From assembly GCA_018712605.1 (NCBI GenBank), contig DVGR01000205.1, forward strand, positions 1-36,456: DNA of 36,456 nucleotides. The letters run 5' to 3'. The DNA is from Candidatus Choladousia intestinigallinarum. Lineage in GTDB: Bacteria; Bacillota; Clostridia; Lachnospirales; Lachnospiraceae. Numbering within the stretch: position 1 is the stretch's first letter; every line of letters begins with the position of its first letter. Below are positions 15,762 to 23,285 of the stretch, piece after piece. Made by a program: the position numbers and the translations under genes. The notes beneath the pieces were generated by a model. It was not told where the DNA came from. It made no database searches and saw nothing but the letters and a program-made list of their open reading frames with translations.

Positions 15762-16184
15762 TCAGCCTTTTCCCCATCCCATAAAGAAAAGATACAGGCT
15801 TCCCGCAGTTTTGCCTGCCGCCAGGGCGATTACCAGAAGACCTGTTCCCCTGGTGATGCCAAGGCGCCGGCTGAACACAGGAAAGACATTGGCCAGCTCC
15901 GCCAGCGCCAGGATCCACCCGCCCACGAAGATCCCCATGAACAGGCCGCAGATTCCAAGACCCACCGCCCCCAGGGGCATCTTCACATCCAAAAACACGG
16001 TCATAACCGTTCCCCAGAGAGTTCCCAGAAAAATCCCCTTTTCATACAGAGAAATTTTATCCGCAGTCCGTGAGATGCCTGCAAACCTGACGATAATTCC
16101 CAGGCCGGTCATAAGCGCCACCACCCCGCCGGAGATCAACACCCCGGAAGACAGTCCGATTGCGGCCAGCAACAGCTTTTCCAT
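15762..16184 (-). CDS. spoVAB: Stage V sporulation protein AB
   Basis: SpoVAB is a small membrane protein of the SpoVA group; the group moves calcium dipicolinate into the developing spore. The 140 residues form about four or five hydrophobic segments. Family features are GLSSGVLISGGVVAL at the start, RTADKISLYEKGIFLG near 40 and DVKMPLGAVGLGICG near 67. GGAGGG lies 7 bases upstream, inside the end of spoVAA. spoVAC, D and E do not follow, because the terminator lies directly after this gene. Confidence 0.9.
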   Translation of the reverse strand: MEKLLLAAIGLSSGVLISGGVVALMTGLGIIVRFAGISRTADKISLYEKGIFLGTLWGTVMTVFLDVKMPLGAVGLGICGLFMGIFVGGWILALAELANVFPVFSRRLGITRGTGLLVIALAAGKTAGSLYLFFMGWGKG

Positions 16185-16186
16185 CC

Positions 16187-16813
16187 CTATCCCTCCTGTC
16201 CTTCCATTTCCCGTTCCTCCGCTTCAATGACAGTGGCATTTACCTCATCCTCATAAGTTCTCATCTCCACTTCCAAAGGCGATGGGTCCGTGACCCGTTT
16301 CTTTTTGGAAAAGTGATTAAAATAGAGCAAGATTCCGATTCCCACGCCAAGAGAGTACGTTATCTCCAACACCGTGAAGCCATTGGAAGCTTCTCCCGTA
16401 AACTGCCTGTAAAGCTGCCCAAATAGGTTCGTAATGCCGATATCATTGTTAAAGGCCATTATGGAAAAGGCGGCCCCGAAAAAAGAAAGGACACAAACCA
16501 GCACCGTTTTGCACCAGCTCCAGGCTTCGGAAGCCTTTTTTGCCTTTTCCATGGTTAGAATAAAATCAGACTCTCCCAGATTGCATATCTCTAGGCTGGG
16601 AAACTCTTTCTGTATCGCTTCTATTACATCCGTCACAGAAAAGACATACCTCCCCGGCCCCTGGATTCGGCTGGCCGGAAGTTTTATGGTTTTTGCCCGG
16701 TTTTCCACCGTTTTCTCCTGGCACAGAACAGTAGCTATATCCTTCAGGCTTACCGGTGTACCGCTGATGCGGATATTTCTGTCAATCTTCAGATACAATG
16801 TCTCAGACTTCAT
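16187..16813 (-). CDS. spoVAA: Stage V sporulation protein AA
   Basis: SpoVAA is the first SpoVA protein, with a cytoplasmic N-terminal domain and two membrane spans. Residues 1-110 contain YLKIDRNIRISGTPVSLKDI and the DVIEAIQKEFPSLEICNLGE segment. Spans lie at about 124-142 and 167-187, followed by an acidic tail. The ATG at 16813 (208 residues) was chosen over the longer ORF because GGAGG lies 9 bases upstream and the extra codons are out of family. Two bases separate its stop from spoVAB. The small upstream ORF overlaps its first codons. Confidence 0.9.
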   Translation of the reverse strand: MKSETLYLKIDRNIRISGTPVSLKDIATVLCQEKTVENRAKTIKLPASRIQGPGRYVFSVTDVIEAIQKEFPSLEICNLGESDFILTMEKAKKASEAWSWCKTVLVCVLSFFGAAFSIMAFNNDIGITNLFGQLYRQFTGEASNGFTVLEITYSLGVGIGILLYFNHFSKKKRVTDPSPLEVEMRTYEDEVNATVIEAEEREMEGQEG

Positions 16814-16961
16814 TCTGCCCTTCCTCCTCATACTGCACCAGCACGGCGTCATCCGCCGGTCTGGCAGGCTCTCTGACAAAGCACCAGGCCGCCCCGGCCA
16901 AAAGTACCGCAAGGATCAGAAGCAGGATACATTTTGCCATTATATTCCGGTTCAGAATCAT
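16803..16961 (-). CDS. Small membrane protein upstream of spoVAA (52 aa)
   Basis: This ORF is absent from the track. It starts at ATG 16961 and ends with a TGA inside the fourth codon of spoVAA. Its 11-base overlap places the spoVAA ribosome binding site in its last codons, as in coupled operons. The product begins MILNRNIMAKC, has one hydrophobic segment (CILLLILAVLLAGAAW, about 11-26) and an acidic tail with EEEGQNEV. A weak AAGGG site precedes it. I do not recognise a family. Coding is supported by position and composition only. Confidence 0.6.
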   Translation of the reverse strand: MILNRNIMAKCILLLILAVLLAGAAWCFVREPARPADDAVLVQYEEEGQNEV

Positions 16962-16974
16962 CACACCCTTTCTT

Positions 16975-17003
16975 TCCTTTAGTGTGACCGTTTTCTGCCC
17001 TAT
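16975..17003 (-). promoter_or_regulatory. Weak sigma-G-like promoter before the spoVA genes
   Basis: The minus strand has GGATA, 18 bases, CACACTA. The sigma-G consensus is about GHATR, 18 bases, CATWMTA, so each element has one mismatch. The distance to the small ORF start is short. spoVA operons are sigma-G controlled in Bacillus, which is the main support. Confidence 0.35.
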
Positions 17004-17080
17004 TTATCCCTCAAATGCAAAAAAGGAGCTGCCGCAAAGCACTTTCACGTTTTAGCGTGACAAGGTCTTTCCTATGACAT

Positions 17081-17142
17081 AAGAAAAGACCTGCACTGCA
17101 GACGCGGTACAGGTCTCTTGGAAAATGCGGGCAAACCGCATT
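17081..17142 (-). terminator. Tandem hairpins ending ldh
   Basis: Reading the minus strand after ldh, AATGCGG/CCGCATT (17124-17142) comes first. A longer stem, AGACCTGTACCGC/GCAGTGCAGGTCT (17087-17116), follows and ends in TTTTCTT. The second is the likely intrinsic terminator. Confidence 0.8.
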
Positions 17143-17180
17143 GGGGTCTTATTTATCTGCCGAAGGTTCAGATCTTTGTA

Positions 17181-18131
17181 TTAGATCTCGATGCTGCTGA
17201 TAACTTCCTTCAGGGAATCAGCGCTGGCTTTCAGCTTCGCAATCTCCTCATCTGTCAGCTTCACTTCCAGTCTGCCCTGTACTCCGTTGGGGCCTACCAG
17301 TGTGAGAACGCTTACACATACGTCTTCAATGCCATACTCTCCGTGCAGCATGGAAGAAACGGTCATAACAGAATCAGAAGAAGCCATCAAGGTTGCACAG
17401 AGCTGGCATACGGAAGCAGATACGGCGTAGAAGGTAGCGCCCTTTCTGGAAATGATCTGTCCGCCGGACTTGTGAACGTACTCCGTCATAGCATCTTTAT
17501 CAAGAGTCTCAAAGGTCTTGCCCTGCTTCTTCATAAGCTCAGCATAATCGTCTAAAGGCGCACCGGAAACGTCTGCACAGGACCAGGGCACAAAAGAAGT
17601 ATCTCCATGCTCGCCAAATACGTATGCGTGAATATTCTTCTGGGCAATATCGTAATGCTCAGACAGGCCGTAACGAAGACGGGCCGTATCCAGGATCGTA
17701 CCGGAACCTACGATTCTGTTCTCCGGAATACCGGAGATCTTAATAAACACATACGTCATAATATCTACCGGGTTCGCCACGATCACATACAGGGCTTCCG
17801 GAGCCACTGCCGTAATCTGCGGGGTAATGCTCTTCAGGATATTTACATTGGTCTGCGTCAGCTCGATTCTCGTCTGACCCGGCTTACGGGCGATACCGGA
17901 TGTGATGATAACGATATCGGAACCCTTCGCATCCTCATAATCACCTGCGATAATAGAAATAGGAGTTCTGAAGAAAGTACCCTGAGCGATATCCATAACC
18001 TCGCCCATTACCTTCTCTTTATTAATATCAATCAAAACGATCTCTGATACGGAGTTGTCTTCCATTGCCAGTGTATATGCAATAGTTGCACCAACGCTAC
18101 CTGCTCCGATTATGGTAATTTTTCTGCCCAT
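17181..18131 (-). CDS. ldh: L-lactate dehydrogenase
   Basis: LDH reduces pyruvate to L-lactate with NADH, regenerating NAD+ in fermentation. The 316 residues show the Rossmann motif GAGSVGATIAY at 8-18, the specificity/mobile-loop segment SGIARKPGQTRIEL near 86-99, the R-binding DTARLRYGLSE near 157 and the catalytic GEHGDTSFVPW near 183. The GQTR loop favours lactate over malate dehydrogenase. AAGGAGG lies about 9 bases upstream. It is a single-gene unit lying between sigF and spoVAA, genes that are adjacent in Bacillus. Confidence 0.95.
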   Translation of the reverse strand: MGRKITIIGAGSVGATIAYTLAMEDNSVSEIVLIDINKEKVMGEVMDIAQGTFFRTPISIIAGDYEDAKGSDIVIITSGIARKPGQTRIELTQTNVNILKSITPQITAVAPEALYVIVANPVDIMTYVFIKISGIPENRIVGSGTILDTARLRYGLSEHYDIAQKNIHAYVFGEHGDTSFVPWSCADVSGAPLDDYAELMKKQGKTFETLDKDAMTEYVHKSGGQIISRKGATFYAVSASVCQLCATLMASSDSVMTVSSMLHGEYGIEDVCVSVLTLVGPNGVQGRLEVKLTDEEIAKLKASADSLKEVISSIEI

Positions 18132-18175
18132 GTCTCTAGTCCTCCTTGACTTTTGTGTGCTAACATTTTTTCACT

Positions 18176-18193
18176 TTGTGATTAATTTAACAA
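18176..18193. promoter_or_regulatory. Probable Rex operator over the ldh -10 region
   Basis: TTGTGATTAATTTAACAA is an imperfect 18-bp palindrome matching the clostridial Rex pattern TTGTTAANNNNTTAACAA at all but two positions. It covers the -10 hexamer of ldh. Rex represses fermentation genes at low NADH/NAD+, so ldh would be induced when NADH accumulates. Confidence 0.7.
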
Positions 18194-18213
18194 CTTTTTC
18201 ATCAAATTGTCAA
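18185..18213 (-). promoter_or_regulatory. Sigma-A promoter of ldh
   Basis: The minus strand has a perfect TTGACA, 17 bases, TTAAAT. The predicted start lies about 45 bases upstream of the ldh ATG. The Rex-like palindrome overlaps the -10. Confidence 0.65.
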
Positions 18214-18244
18214 CCCCTATTCAGCATTTTTCTAAACTTTTACA

Positions 18245-18285
18245 TATCAGTTCAGCCATCAGGGATGGCACGGGATGAACTGATA
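18245..18285. repeat. Palindromic intergenic repeat, copy B (short form)
   Basis: A perfect 10-bp inverted repeat, TATCAGTTCA/TGAACTGATA, encloses a second hairpin GCCATC/GATGGC. The stretch CAGTTCAGCCATC...CACGGGATGA matches copy A at 10590-10620 with about four differences in 30 bases. It lies just downstream of sigF and upstream of the ldh promoter. It may also act as the sigF terminator, though no T-run follows. Confidence 0.7.
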
Positions 18286-18298
18286 CAACCTATACATT

Positions 18299-19027
18299 TC
18301 AAACAACAGCCTGGCGCAGCTTCCTGAGAATTTTTTTCTCTGCCCTGGAAACCTGCACCTGGGTCATGCCCAATCGCTTAGCCACCTGAATCTGAGTCTG
18401 GTCCTGAAAATATCTGAGCCGGATAATCTCCTGCTCTCTCTCATCCAGGAGACTTAGAAGCTGGTTCAGAAGCATCCTGTTTAAGAGTTCTTCGTTCCTG
18501 TCTTTCTTATCCGGCAGACGGTCCGCCAGCAGAACCGGCGTCCCATCCCCGCTGTAAATGGTCTGGCTCAGGGATTCCACCTCGGATACGGCCTCCATGG
18601 CCAGCACCAGCTCTTCAGGGCAAAGCCCGGCCCGATCCGCAATCTCTTCCACCGTGGGTTCTGCTCCCTTTTCCTTTTCAATGGCCTCCCTGGCCCTGCT
18701 GGCCTTGGCCGCCGCCTCTTTATGCAGGCGGCTGACCTTGATCATGCCGTCATCCCGAAGAAACCTTCTGATCTCACCGGTAATCATGGGGACCGCATAC
18801 GTGGAAAAGCATACGTCAAAGGAAGTGTCAAAATGGTCAATCGCCTTCAGAAGCCCGATGCATCCCAGTTGGATCAGATCCTCCTTCTCGCAGCCCCGCT
18901 CCCGAAACCGGCGCACCACCGCAAATACAAGGCCCATATTTTCTTCTACTAACTGTTCTCTGGCTTTTTTATCCCCTTCGTGTACCTGCTTAATTAACGC
19001 AAGGGTATGCTCCATCCGCCAGACCAC
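18299..19027 (-). CDS. sigF: Forespore sigma factor SigF
   Basis: SigF is the first forespore-specific sigma factor and is held inactive by SpoIIAB. The 242 residues carry region 2 (MGLVFAVVRRFRERGCEKEDL and STYAVPMITGEIRRFLRDDG), region 3 and a region 4 helix-turn-helix (QTQIQVAKRLGMTQVQVSRAEK). Its place after spoIIAA-spoIIAB decides SigF over SigG or SigE. The track start is GTG at 19027, which overlaps the spoIIAB stop as TAGTG. An ATG four codons later is an alternative. Copy B of the palindromic repeat follows the stop codon. Confidence 0.95.
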   Translation of the reverse strand: MVWRMEHTLALIKQVHEGDKKAREQLVEENMGLVFAVVRRFRERGCEKEDLIQLGCIGLLKAIDHFDTSFDVCFSTYAVPMITGEIRRFLRDDGMIKVSRLHKEAAAKASRAREAIEKEKGAEPTVEEIADRAGLCPEELVLAMEAVSEVESLSQTIYSGDGTPVLLADRLPDKKDRNEELLNRMLLNQLLSLLDEREQEIIRLRYFQDQTQIQVAKRLGMTQVQVSRAEKKILRKLRQAVV

Positions 19028-19467
19028 TACCTTTCAAATTTATTTTCCCGTCCAATCTGCCTGGTCATTGTCACACAGGTGCCCTTTCCCACTTCCGACT
19101 CCACTTTCAAAGTATCCATAAAGGCCTCCATAAAGGCAAACCCCATTCCGGCGCGGTCGCATTCCGCCTTGGTGGTAAATAAAGGCTCCATGGCTCTTTG
19201 AATATCCTCGATCCCTTTTCCCGTATCCTTTACTTTTACCTCCAGGGTCTGCCCTGTAATCCTGCACTCCACAGCCACCTTTTTTACCGCTCCCTCATAT
19301 CCATGGATGATGGCGTTCGTCACTGCCTCAGACACAGCCGTCTTTACATCCGCCACCTCTTCCAGGGTAGGGTTAAGCTGCGTCATAAAGGCCGCCACAG
19401 CCACCCGGACAAACCCTTCATTGCAGGAGCGGCTGTCAAACTCCAGTCTCATCTCATTTTGCTGCAT
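19027..19467 (-). CDS. spoIIAB: Anti-sigma F factor / serine kinase SpoIIAB
   Basis: SpoIIAB binds and inhibits SigF and phosphorylates SpoIIAA. It has a GHKL-type ATPase fold: N-box AVSEAVTNAIIHGYE at about 43-57, G1 box VKDTGKGIED near 95 and G2 segment RAGMGFAFMEAFMDTL near 116. The length of 146 residues is usual. GGGGGAGAG precedes the ATG. It is 13 bases after spoIIAA and overlaps sigF by one base, so the three-gene switch is translated in order. Confidence 0.96.
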   Translation of the reverse strand: MQQNEMRLEFDSRSCNEGFVRVAVAAFMTQLNPTLEEVADVKTAVSEAVTNAIIHGYEGAVKKVAVECRITGQTLEVKVKDTGKGIEDIQRAMEPLFTTKAECDRAGMGFAFMEAFMDTLKVESEVGKGTCVTMTRQIGRENKFER

Positions 19468-19480
19468 GTATCTCTCCCCC

Positions 19481-19816
19481 TTATAATAAATTTAAACGCT
19501 GCGGCATACCTTCGTAGATGTCAATCACTTTGTATACTCCCGAAAGCGTAAGAATTCTGCGCATTCTCTCATTTACACGGACAGCGATCACCGTCCCTCC
19601 CATAAAGCGCATGGTCTTATATCTCCCCATAATCATGCCAATGCCGGAGCTGTCCATAAAGTCAGTCTGTCCAAAGTCGAACACCATGCGCCGGATATTT
19701 TTCCTGCGCAGAATCCGGTCCGCTTCGTACTGGATTCCTTCTGCATTGTGGTGGTCAATCTCCGCCGGAAGATGAATGGTAAGGGTGGTCCCGGCAATCT
19801 CAAATGGCTGTCTCAT
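19481..19816 (-). CDS. spoIIAA: Anti-anti-sigma factor SpoIIAA
   Basis: SpoIIAA is a STAS-domain protein that frees SigF by binding SpoIIAB when unphosphorylated. The regulatory serine loop FMDSSGIGMIMGRYK is at about 53-67 of the 111-residue product. The ATG at 19816 was chosen over the longer TTG start because AAGGGGG lies 8 bases upstream of it. Its phosphatase, the SpoIIE homologue at 4780-6261, is in the same window. A sigma-H-like promoter lies just upstream. Confidence 0.95.
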   Translation of the reverse strand: MRQPFEIAGTTLTIHLPAEIDHHNAEGIQYEADRILRRKNIRRMVFDFGQTDFMDSSGIGMIMGRYKTMRFMGGTVIAVRVNERMRRILTLSGVYKVIDIYEGMPQRLNLL

Positions 19817-19840
19817 AAATATGTTCCCCCTTAAGATCAA

Positions 19841-19869
19841 ATATTAATAATCCTGCCCGAAAATCCTTT
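19841..19869 (-). promoter_or_regulatory. Sigma-H-like promoter of the spoIIA operon
   Basis: AAAGGATTT on the minus strand fits the sigma-H -35 consensus RWAGGAWWW completely. After 11 bases comes TATTAATAT, which has two mismatches to RNNGAATWW. spoIIA operons are driven by sigma-H with Spo0A in Bacillus; no clear 0A box was seen here. Confidence 0.4.
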
Positions 19870-19975
19870 TCCTTCCACATGCCTTCCCAAACGTACATGC
19901 CTGCTGCGCAGGCTCTGCCGTATATGAAAGCCCCTGGATTGCCGCGCATCTATGGATGCTCCCGCAATCCGGGAA

Positions 19976-20022
19976 AGAAAAAGCAGAGAGCGTGCCCTTT
20001 GCCTTTGGCGCACACCCTCTGC
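19976..20022 (-). terminator. Terminator of the TPR-protein gene
   Basis: GCAGAGGGTGTGCGCC pairs with GGCACGCTCTCTGC across a 10-base loop and is followed by TTTTTCTTT on the minus strand. It lies 30 bases after the TPR gene stop codon, before the spoIIA promoter. Confidence 0.85.
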
Positions 20023-20052
20023 TCCGAGGTTTATCACCTGTATCTTTCACAT

Positions 20053-21642
20053 CTAGTAAATCGTAATAGCGTTCCCGTCTCCCGTGTTTGTCGTTCCCGC
20101 ACCGGACATATCCGTACCGGCTGCGTTCGTTTCACTCTGGCCTGTATTCTGTCCTCCGGTTCCCGCCGCATTCTGGCCGGTAGCCGCATCTCCCAGGCCG
20201 CTGACGTCCGCCGCCCCCGTGACATTCTGCTGTGTCCCGGAGGTACCGCCTACAATATAAGGCTGTACTTCCCCTGCACGGTCTGGATAGTATGTAGTAA
20301 ACTGGTTAAACACCTGGTCAGACTGATTATAGTTCCCCAGATTATAATAGGCAAATCCCAGATAAAACAGCGCCTGGGCGTAATTGGCATTCTCACGGTT
20401 CGTATCCGCATCCACCGCCTGCTGAAGCTGGGCCGCAGCCGTGGAATAATCCCCATTGGAATACGCCTGTGTGCCTGCCGTGTAATACTCTGTAAAGAGA
20501 CTGCTCTGCACAGCTCCGCTTAAGCTCTCGTAGAGCGTCTTGGCATTGCCCTCAAAATCCTCGGCATTCAGCGTGGTAATCATGCTGGCTGCCGTGGACT
20601 GGTCTCCGCTGATATATAAGTTGGCTATCGCCAAAAGATCATCATAGCTCTGCACCTGGGTATTGGCATTCTCCTGCTCCTGCTTGGCAGCGTCCACCTG
20701 CTGCAGATAGCCGTCAATCTCTTCCTCCAGCTCCTGTACCCGGGCAGACTCAGAGGCAAGCTTTGTGTTGGCGTCCGTCACCTGCTGGTTGGCCTGGTCG
20801 TTTACGCTCTGCCTGTTGGCCGGCACTACCAGGAACCACACAATGGCGCCTCCCAGAAGAAGCCCCAATATAATATTAATAAAGGTGGCAATGGTGGAGC
20901 TGTCCCTGAAGGTGGTGGGCTGAATCACCATCTCCGTACCGCTCATATACCGCAGGGTTCCAGAGATTCCTCCTTCTTCCTGCTCCCTCTCGTATTTTTT
21001 ATGGCGCCGGCTTAAATTGGTTCCCTTCCCCGTAGCCTCCTCAATCTCCTGCAGATACCGCAGTGTGGTGGTGTTGGTGGCATCAATCTGCGCTGTCTTT
21101 TTCAGAAGACGTCTGGCCCGCTCGTACTCCTGGCGCTTCATGTAGAGAAGGGCCAGAAGCTGATACGCCTTCACCAGCTTCGGATTCTGGCTGATCACCT
21201 TCTTAAGCTGGATGATAGCCATATCTTCATTGTCTTCCCGGCAGTACATGACTGACTGATTGTATTTGCGGATCGTCTGGTTCATCACATCCAACCGGTT
21301 CTTGTTTGACTGAAGCATGTCAATATAATGATCCGCCAGATTGTCCTCTCCCTTCATATTTTTGCTGACTACCCACTCGCACAGAGCGCTGACCGCCTCT
21401 CCGGTCTCAAAATAGCACAGCCCCAGAAGGTTTCTCGCATCAATATTCTCTTTGTTAAATTTTAGGCTCCTCTTAAGACAGGCAATGGCCCCGTCCATAT
21501 CCCGAATCCTGGCTTTCTCCAGTCCCTGGTTATACAGCAGATTGGAAATACGCATAATCCGTTTCTGAATCGTTATGTCCGCACCGCACCCCGGGCAGTA
21601 ATCAATGGCAGCAAGAGGGGTATTACAGTAAACACATCTCAT
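20053..21642 (-). CDS. Bitopic zinc-ribbon/TPR protein, function unknown
   Basis: The 529-residue protein has a clear modular layout. CVYC...CPGC at residues 3-19 forms a zinc ribbon. TPR-like helices run from about 28 to 200. A basic linker precedes one membrane span near 250-275. A coiled coil (about 285-335) and further TPR-like repeats (about 385-470, FYLGFAYYNLGNYNQSDQVF) follow. The last 60 residues are a Gly/Thr/Asn/Gln-rich, presumably disordered tail. The topology suggests a cytoplasmic N-terminus and an external C-terminus, a scaffold bridging the membrane. GGGATAGG lies directly upstream, abutting the 48-aa ORF. I do not recognise a named gene. Confidence 0.85.
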   Translation of the reverse strand: MRCVYCNTPLAAIDYCPGCGADITIQKRIMRISNLLYNQGLEKARIRDMDGAIACLKRSLKFNKENIDARNLLGLCYFETGEAVSALCEWVVSKNMKGEDNLADHYIDMLQSNKNRLDVMNQTIRKYNQSVMYCREDNEDMAIIQLKKVISQNPKLVKAYQLLALLYMKRQEYERARRLLKKTAQIDATNTTTLRYLQEIEEATGKGTNLSRRHKKYEREQEEGGISGTLRYMSGTEMVIQPTTFRDSSTIATFINIILGLLLGGAIVWFLVVPANRQSVNDQANQQVTDANTKLASESARVQELEEEIDGYLQQVDAAKQEQENANTQVQSYDDLLAIANLYISGDQSTAASMITTLNAEDFEGNAKTLYESLSGAVQSSLFTEYYTAGTQAYSNGDYSTAAAQLQQAVDADTNRENANYAQALFYLGFAYYNLGNYNQSDQVFNQFTTYYPDRAGEVQPYIVGGTSGTQQNVTGAADVSGLGDAATGQNAAGTGGQNTGQSETNAAGTDMSGAGTTNTGDGNAITIY

Positions 21643-21650
21643 CCTATCCC

Positions 21651-21797
21651 CTACTTTCTGTTCTTCCGTTCTTCTTTCAGCATCTCTTTCAGTATATCTG
21701 TTACGTCTGTAAGATCCCGGCTGTAAATGGCGTCCTCCGCCTCATTTACATCCATACTGGGATGGTATTTCTTTAATTCCTCTTCATAATTAATCAT
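21651..21797 (-). CDS. Small acidic/charged protein of 48 aa between folC and the TPR gene
   Basis: This ORF is too short for the track. It opens with ATG at 21797, has GGAGGAGAGG about 6 bases upstream and ends 8 bases before the TPR gene. The product begins MINYEEELKKYHPSMDV, is rich in Glu, Asp and Lys, and ends in a basic helix (LKEMLKEERKNRK). No membrane segment is seen. Its tight spacing to folC (47 bases) and the TPR gene (8 bases) suggests one operon. Function is unknown. Confidence 0.75.
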   Translation of the reverse strand: MINYEEELKKYHPSMDVNEAEDAIYSRDLTDVTDILKEMLKEERKNRK

Positions 21798-21844
21798 CTG
21801 TACCTCTCCTCCTGCCTTGCCCCAAAGGGGACTTCTGCTGCGGA

Positions 21845-23167
21845 TTATTCCGGCTGCCGCATTCCAAGAAGCGCCGCTTTGATCTCTCCCACCAGATACA
21901 GAGAGCCTGCACAGAACAGCATACTCTCCCCACGCTGTTTCAGCGCCTCTTTAAAAGCTTCTCTTACATCAGGCTGTACATACACCGGAGCCTTGGTATG
22001 CCTGGAAAATTCTACGCCAAGCTCTGCCGCCGGAACCTCCCGGTAGCCGCCTACCTCCGTAACCACCACAAAGGACAGATCCACCGCCTGGCAGATCGTC
22101 TCGATCATCTTCTCATGCTCCTTGTCCGATACGGCGGAAAACAAAAGAGAAACCGGCATACGTTCCCGGACACTTTTCACTGTATGGATCAGCTCCCGGA
22201 TCCCGTCTTCATTGTGGGCTCCATCTAAAACAACCCCCGGCAGCACAGTCTCCATCCTGCCGGCCCAACGGGTCTTGCTGATCCCTGCGGCCGCAGTCTC
22301 GTCTGAAATCTCTTTCCCGGGATCCAGAGCCCTCAGGGCCGTCAGCGCCAACGTGCTGTTCACCACCTGATATTCCGCCAGGTAGGGCACAGTCACCCGC
22401 ATACGCTCATAATACCTGTTATCAAGAATAAAATCAATGCTTTTATCTGTTTTTGAACAGATTCGCCACATGGAAGCATCGCAGGGATATTGAGGCGCAT
22501 GCTTTTTTTCCGCCTCCTGCCGAATCACTGCGGCTGCAGTTTCGTTCCTGGCATCATAGACCACAGGAACTCCTTCTTTAATGATCCCAGCCTTTTCTCC
22601 GGCAATTTTCTCCAGGGTATCTCCCAGATACTCCATATGATCCATGCCGATGCTGGTAATCACAGTGACCGCAGGGCGCTCCACCAAGTTCGTGGCATCC
22701 AGCCTCCCTCCAAGCCCGGTCTCCAGCACCAGATACTCTGTCCCGGCCTCCTGGAACAAGAGAAGACCCACCGCAAAGAGCAGCTCAAAATAGGCCGGAT
22801 GGTAAAACCCATCCTTTTCCATCTGTTCCACAGTATGTTTCACCCTGGAAAAGGCCCTGGCAAAAGATTCTTTATCCGCCTGCTCCCCCTGAATGACCAT
22901 GCGTTCCGTGATCTCCACCAGATGGGGAGAGGTAAACAGCCCCGTCTTTCTCCCTGCCTGCATCAGGACGGATGCCAGGAAAGCGCAGACGGAGCCTTTT
23001 CCATTTGTCCCCGCCACATGGATCACTTTCATCTCCCTCTGGGGGTGTCCAAGACGCCTTAAAAGCTCCCAGGTGTTTTCCGGTTTATTTTTCTTTGCAA
23101 ACTTCGGAACCGACTCTATATAATCTACCGCCTGTTCATAAGTGTATTCATCTGTCTGTATATTCAT
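21845..23167 (-). CDS. folC: Folylpolyglutamate synthase / dihydrofolate synthase
   Basis: FolC adds glutamate to folates (and in many bacteria to dihydropteroate) using ATP. The P-loop HVAGTNGKGSVCAFL is at about 48-62. TSPHLVEITERM near 82, VLETGLGGRLDATN near 140 and LDGAHNEDGIRELI near 306 are further family signatures. The ATG at 23167 (440 residues) has GGGAGG 5 bases upstream; the track start 14 codons earlier lacks one. Polyglutamylated folate is the donor form for the AICAR transformylase encoded at 10782-11960. Confidence 0.95.
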   Translation of the reverse strand: MNIQTDEYTYEQAVDYIESVPKFAKKNKPENTWELLRRLGHPQREMKVIHVAGTNGKGSVCAFLASVLMQAGRKTGLFTSPHLVEITERMVIQGEQADKESFARAFSRVKHTVEQMEKDGFYHPAYFELLFAVGLLLFQEAGTEYLVLETGLGGRLDATNLVERPAVTVITSIGMDHMEYLGDTLEKIAGEKAGIIKEGVPVVYDARNETAAAVIRQEAEKKHAPQYPCDASMWRICSKTDKSIDFILDNRYYERMRVTVPYLAEYQVVNSTLALTALRALDPGKEISDETAAAGISKTRWAGRMETVLPGVVLDGAHNEDGIRELIHTVKSVRERMPVSLLFSAVSDKEHEKMIETICQAVDLSFVVVTEVGGYREVPAAELGVEFSRHTKAPVYVQPDVREAFKEALKQRGESMLFCAGSLYLVGEIKAALLGMRQPE

Positions 23168-23257
23168 ATTTCCTCCCTTTTGAATGCCCGGGCCTTCCGG
23201 CGCCGGCAATCCAGCCCTGCGTTCCGCAAACAGCGGTTCAAGACTCCTAGCTGATAT

Positions 23258-23285
23258 ACTATACCAAAGAGCCTTTATCTTTCAA
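23258..23285 (-). promoter_or_regulatory. Sigma-A promoter of folC
   Basis: The minus strand has TTGAAA, 16 bases, TATAGT, with a TG dinucleotide one base before the -10 (TGGTATAGT). The leader to folC is about 85 bases and holds a GC-rich CCGGC-type hairpin. Confidence 0.6.

Noticed and set aside
15667-15918. 84-codon N-terminal extension of the Gfo/Idh/MocA protein in the track
   Set aside because: The extension runs through the spoVAB terminator and the end of spoVAB, has no family similarity, and a good start with GGGAGG exists at 15666.
19837-20050. Two minus-strand ORFs (66 and 68 aa) between the TPR gene and spoIIAA
   Set aside because: They run through the strong terminator at 19976-20022 and overlap each other in different frames, so coding is unlikely.
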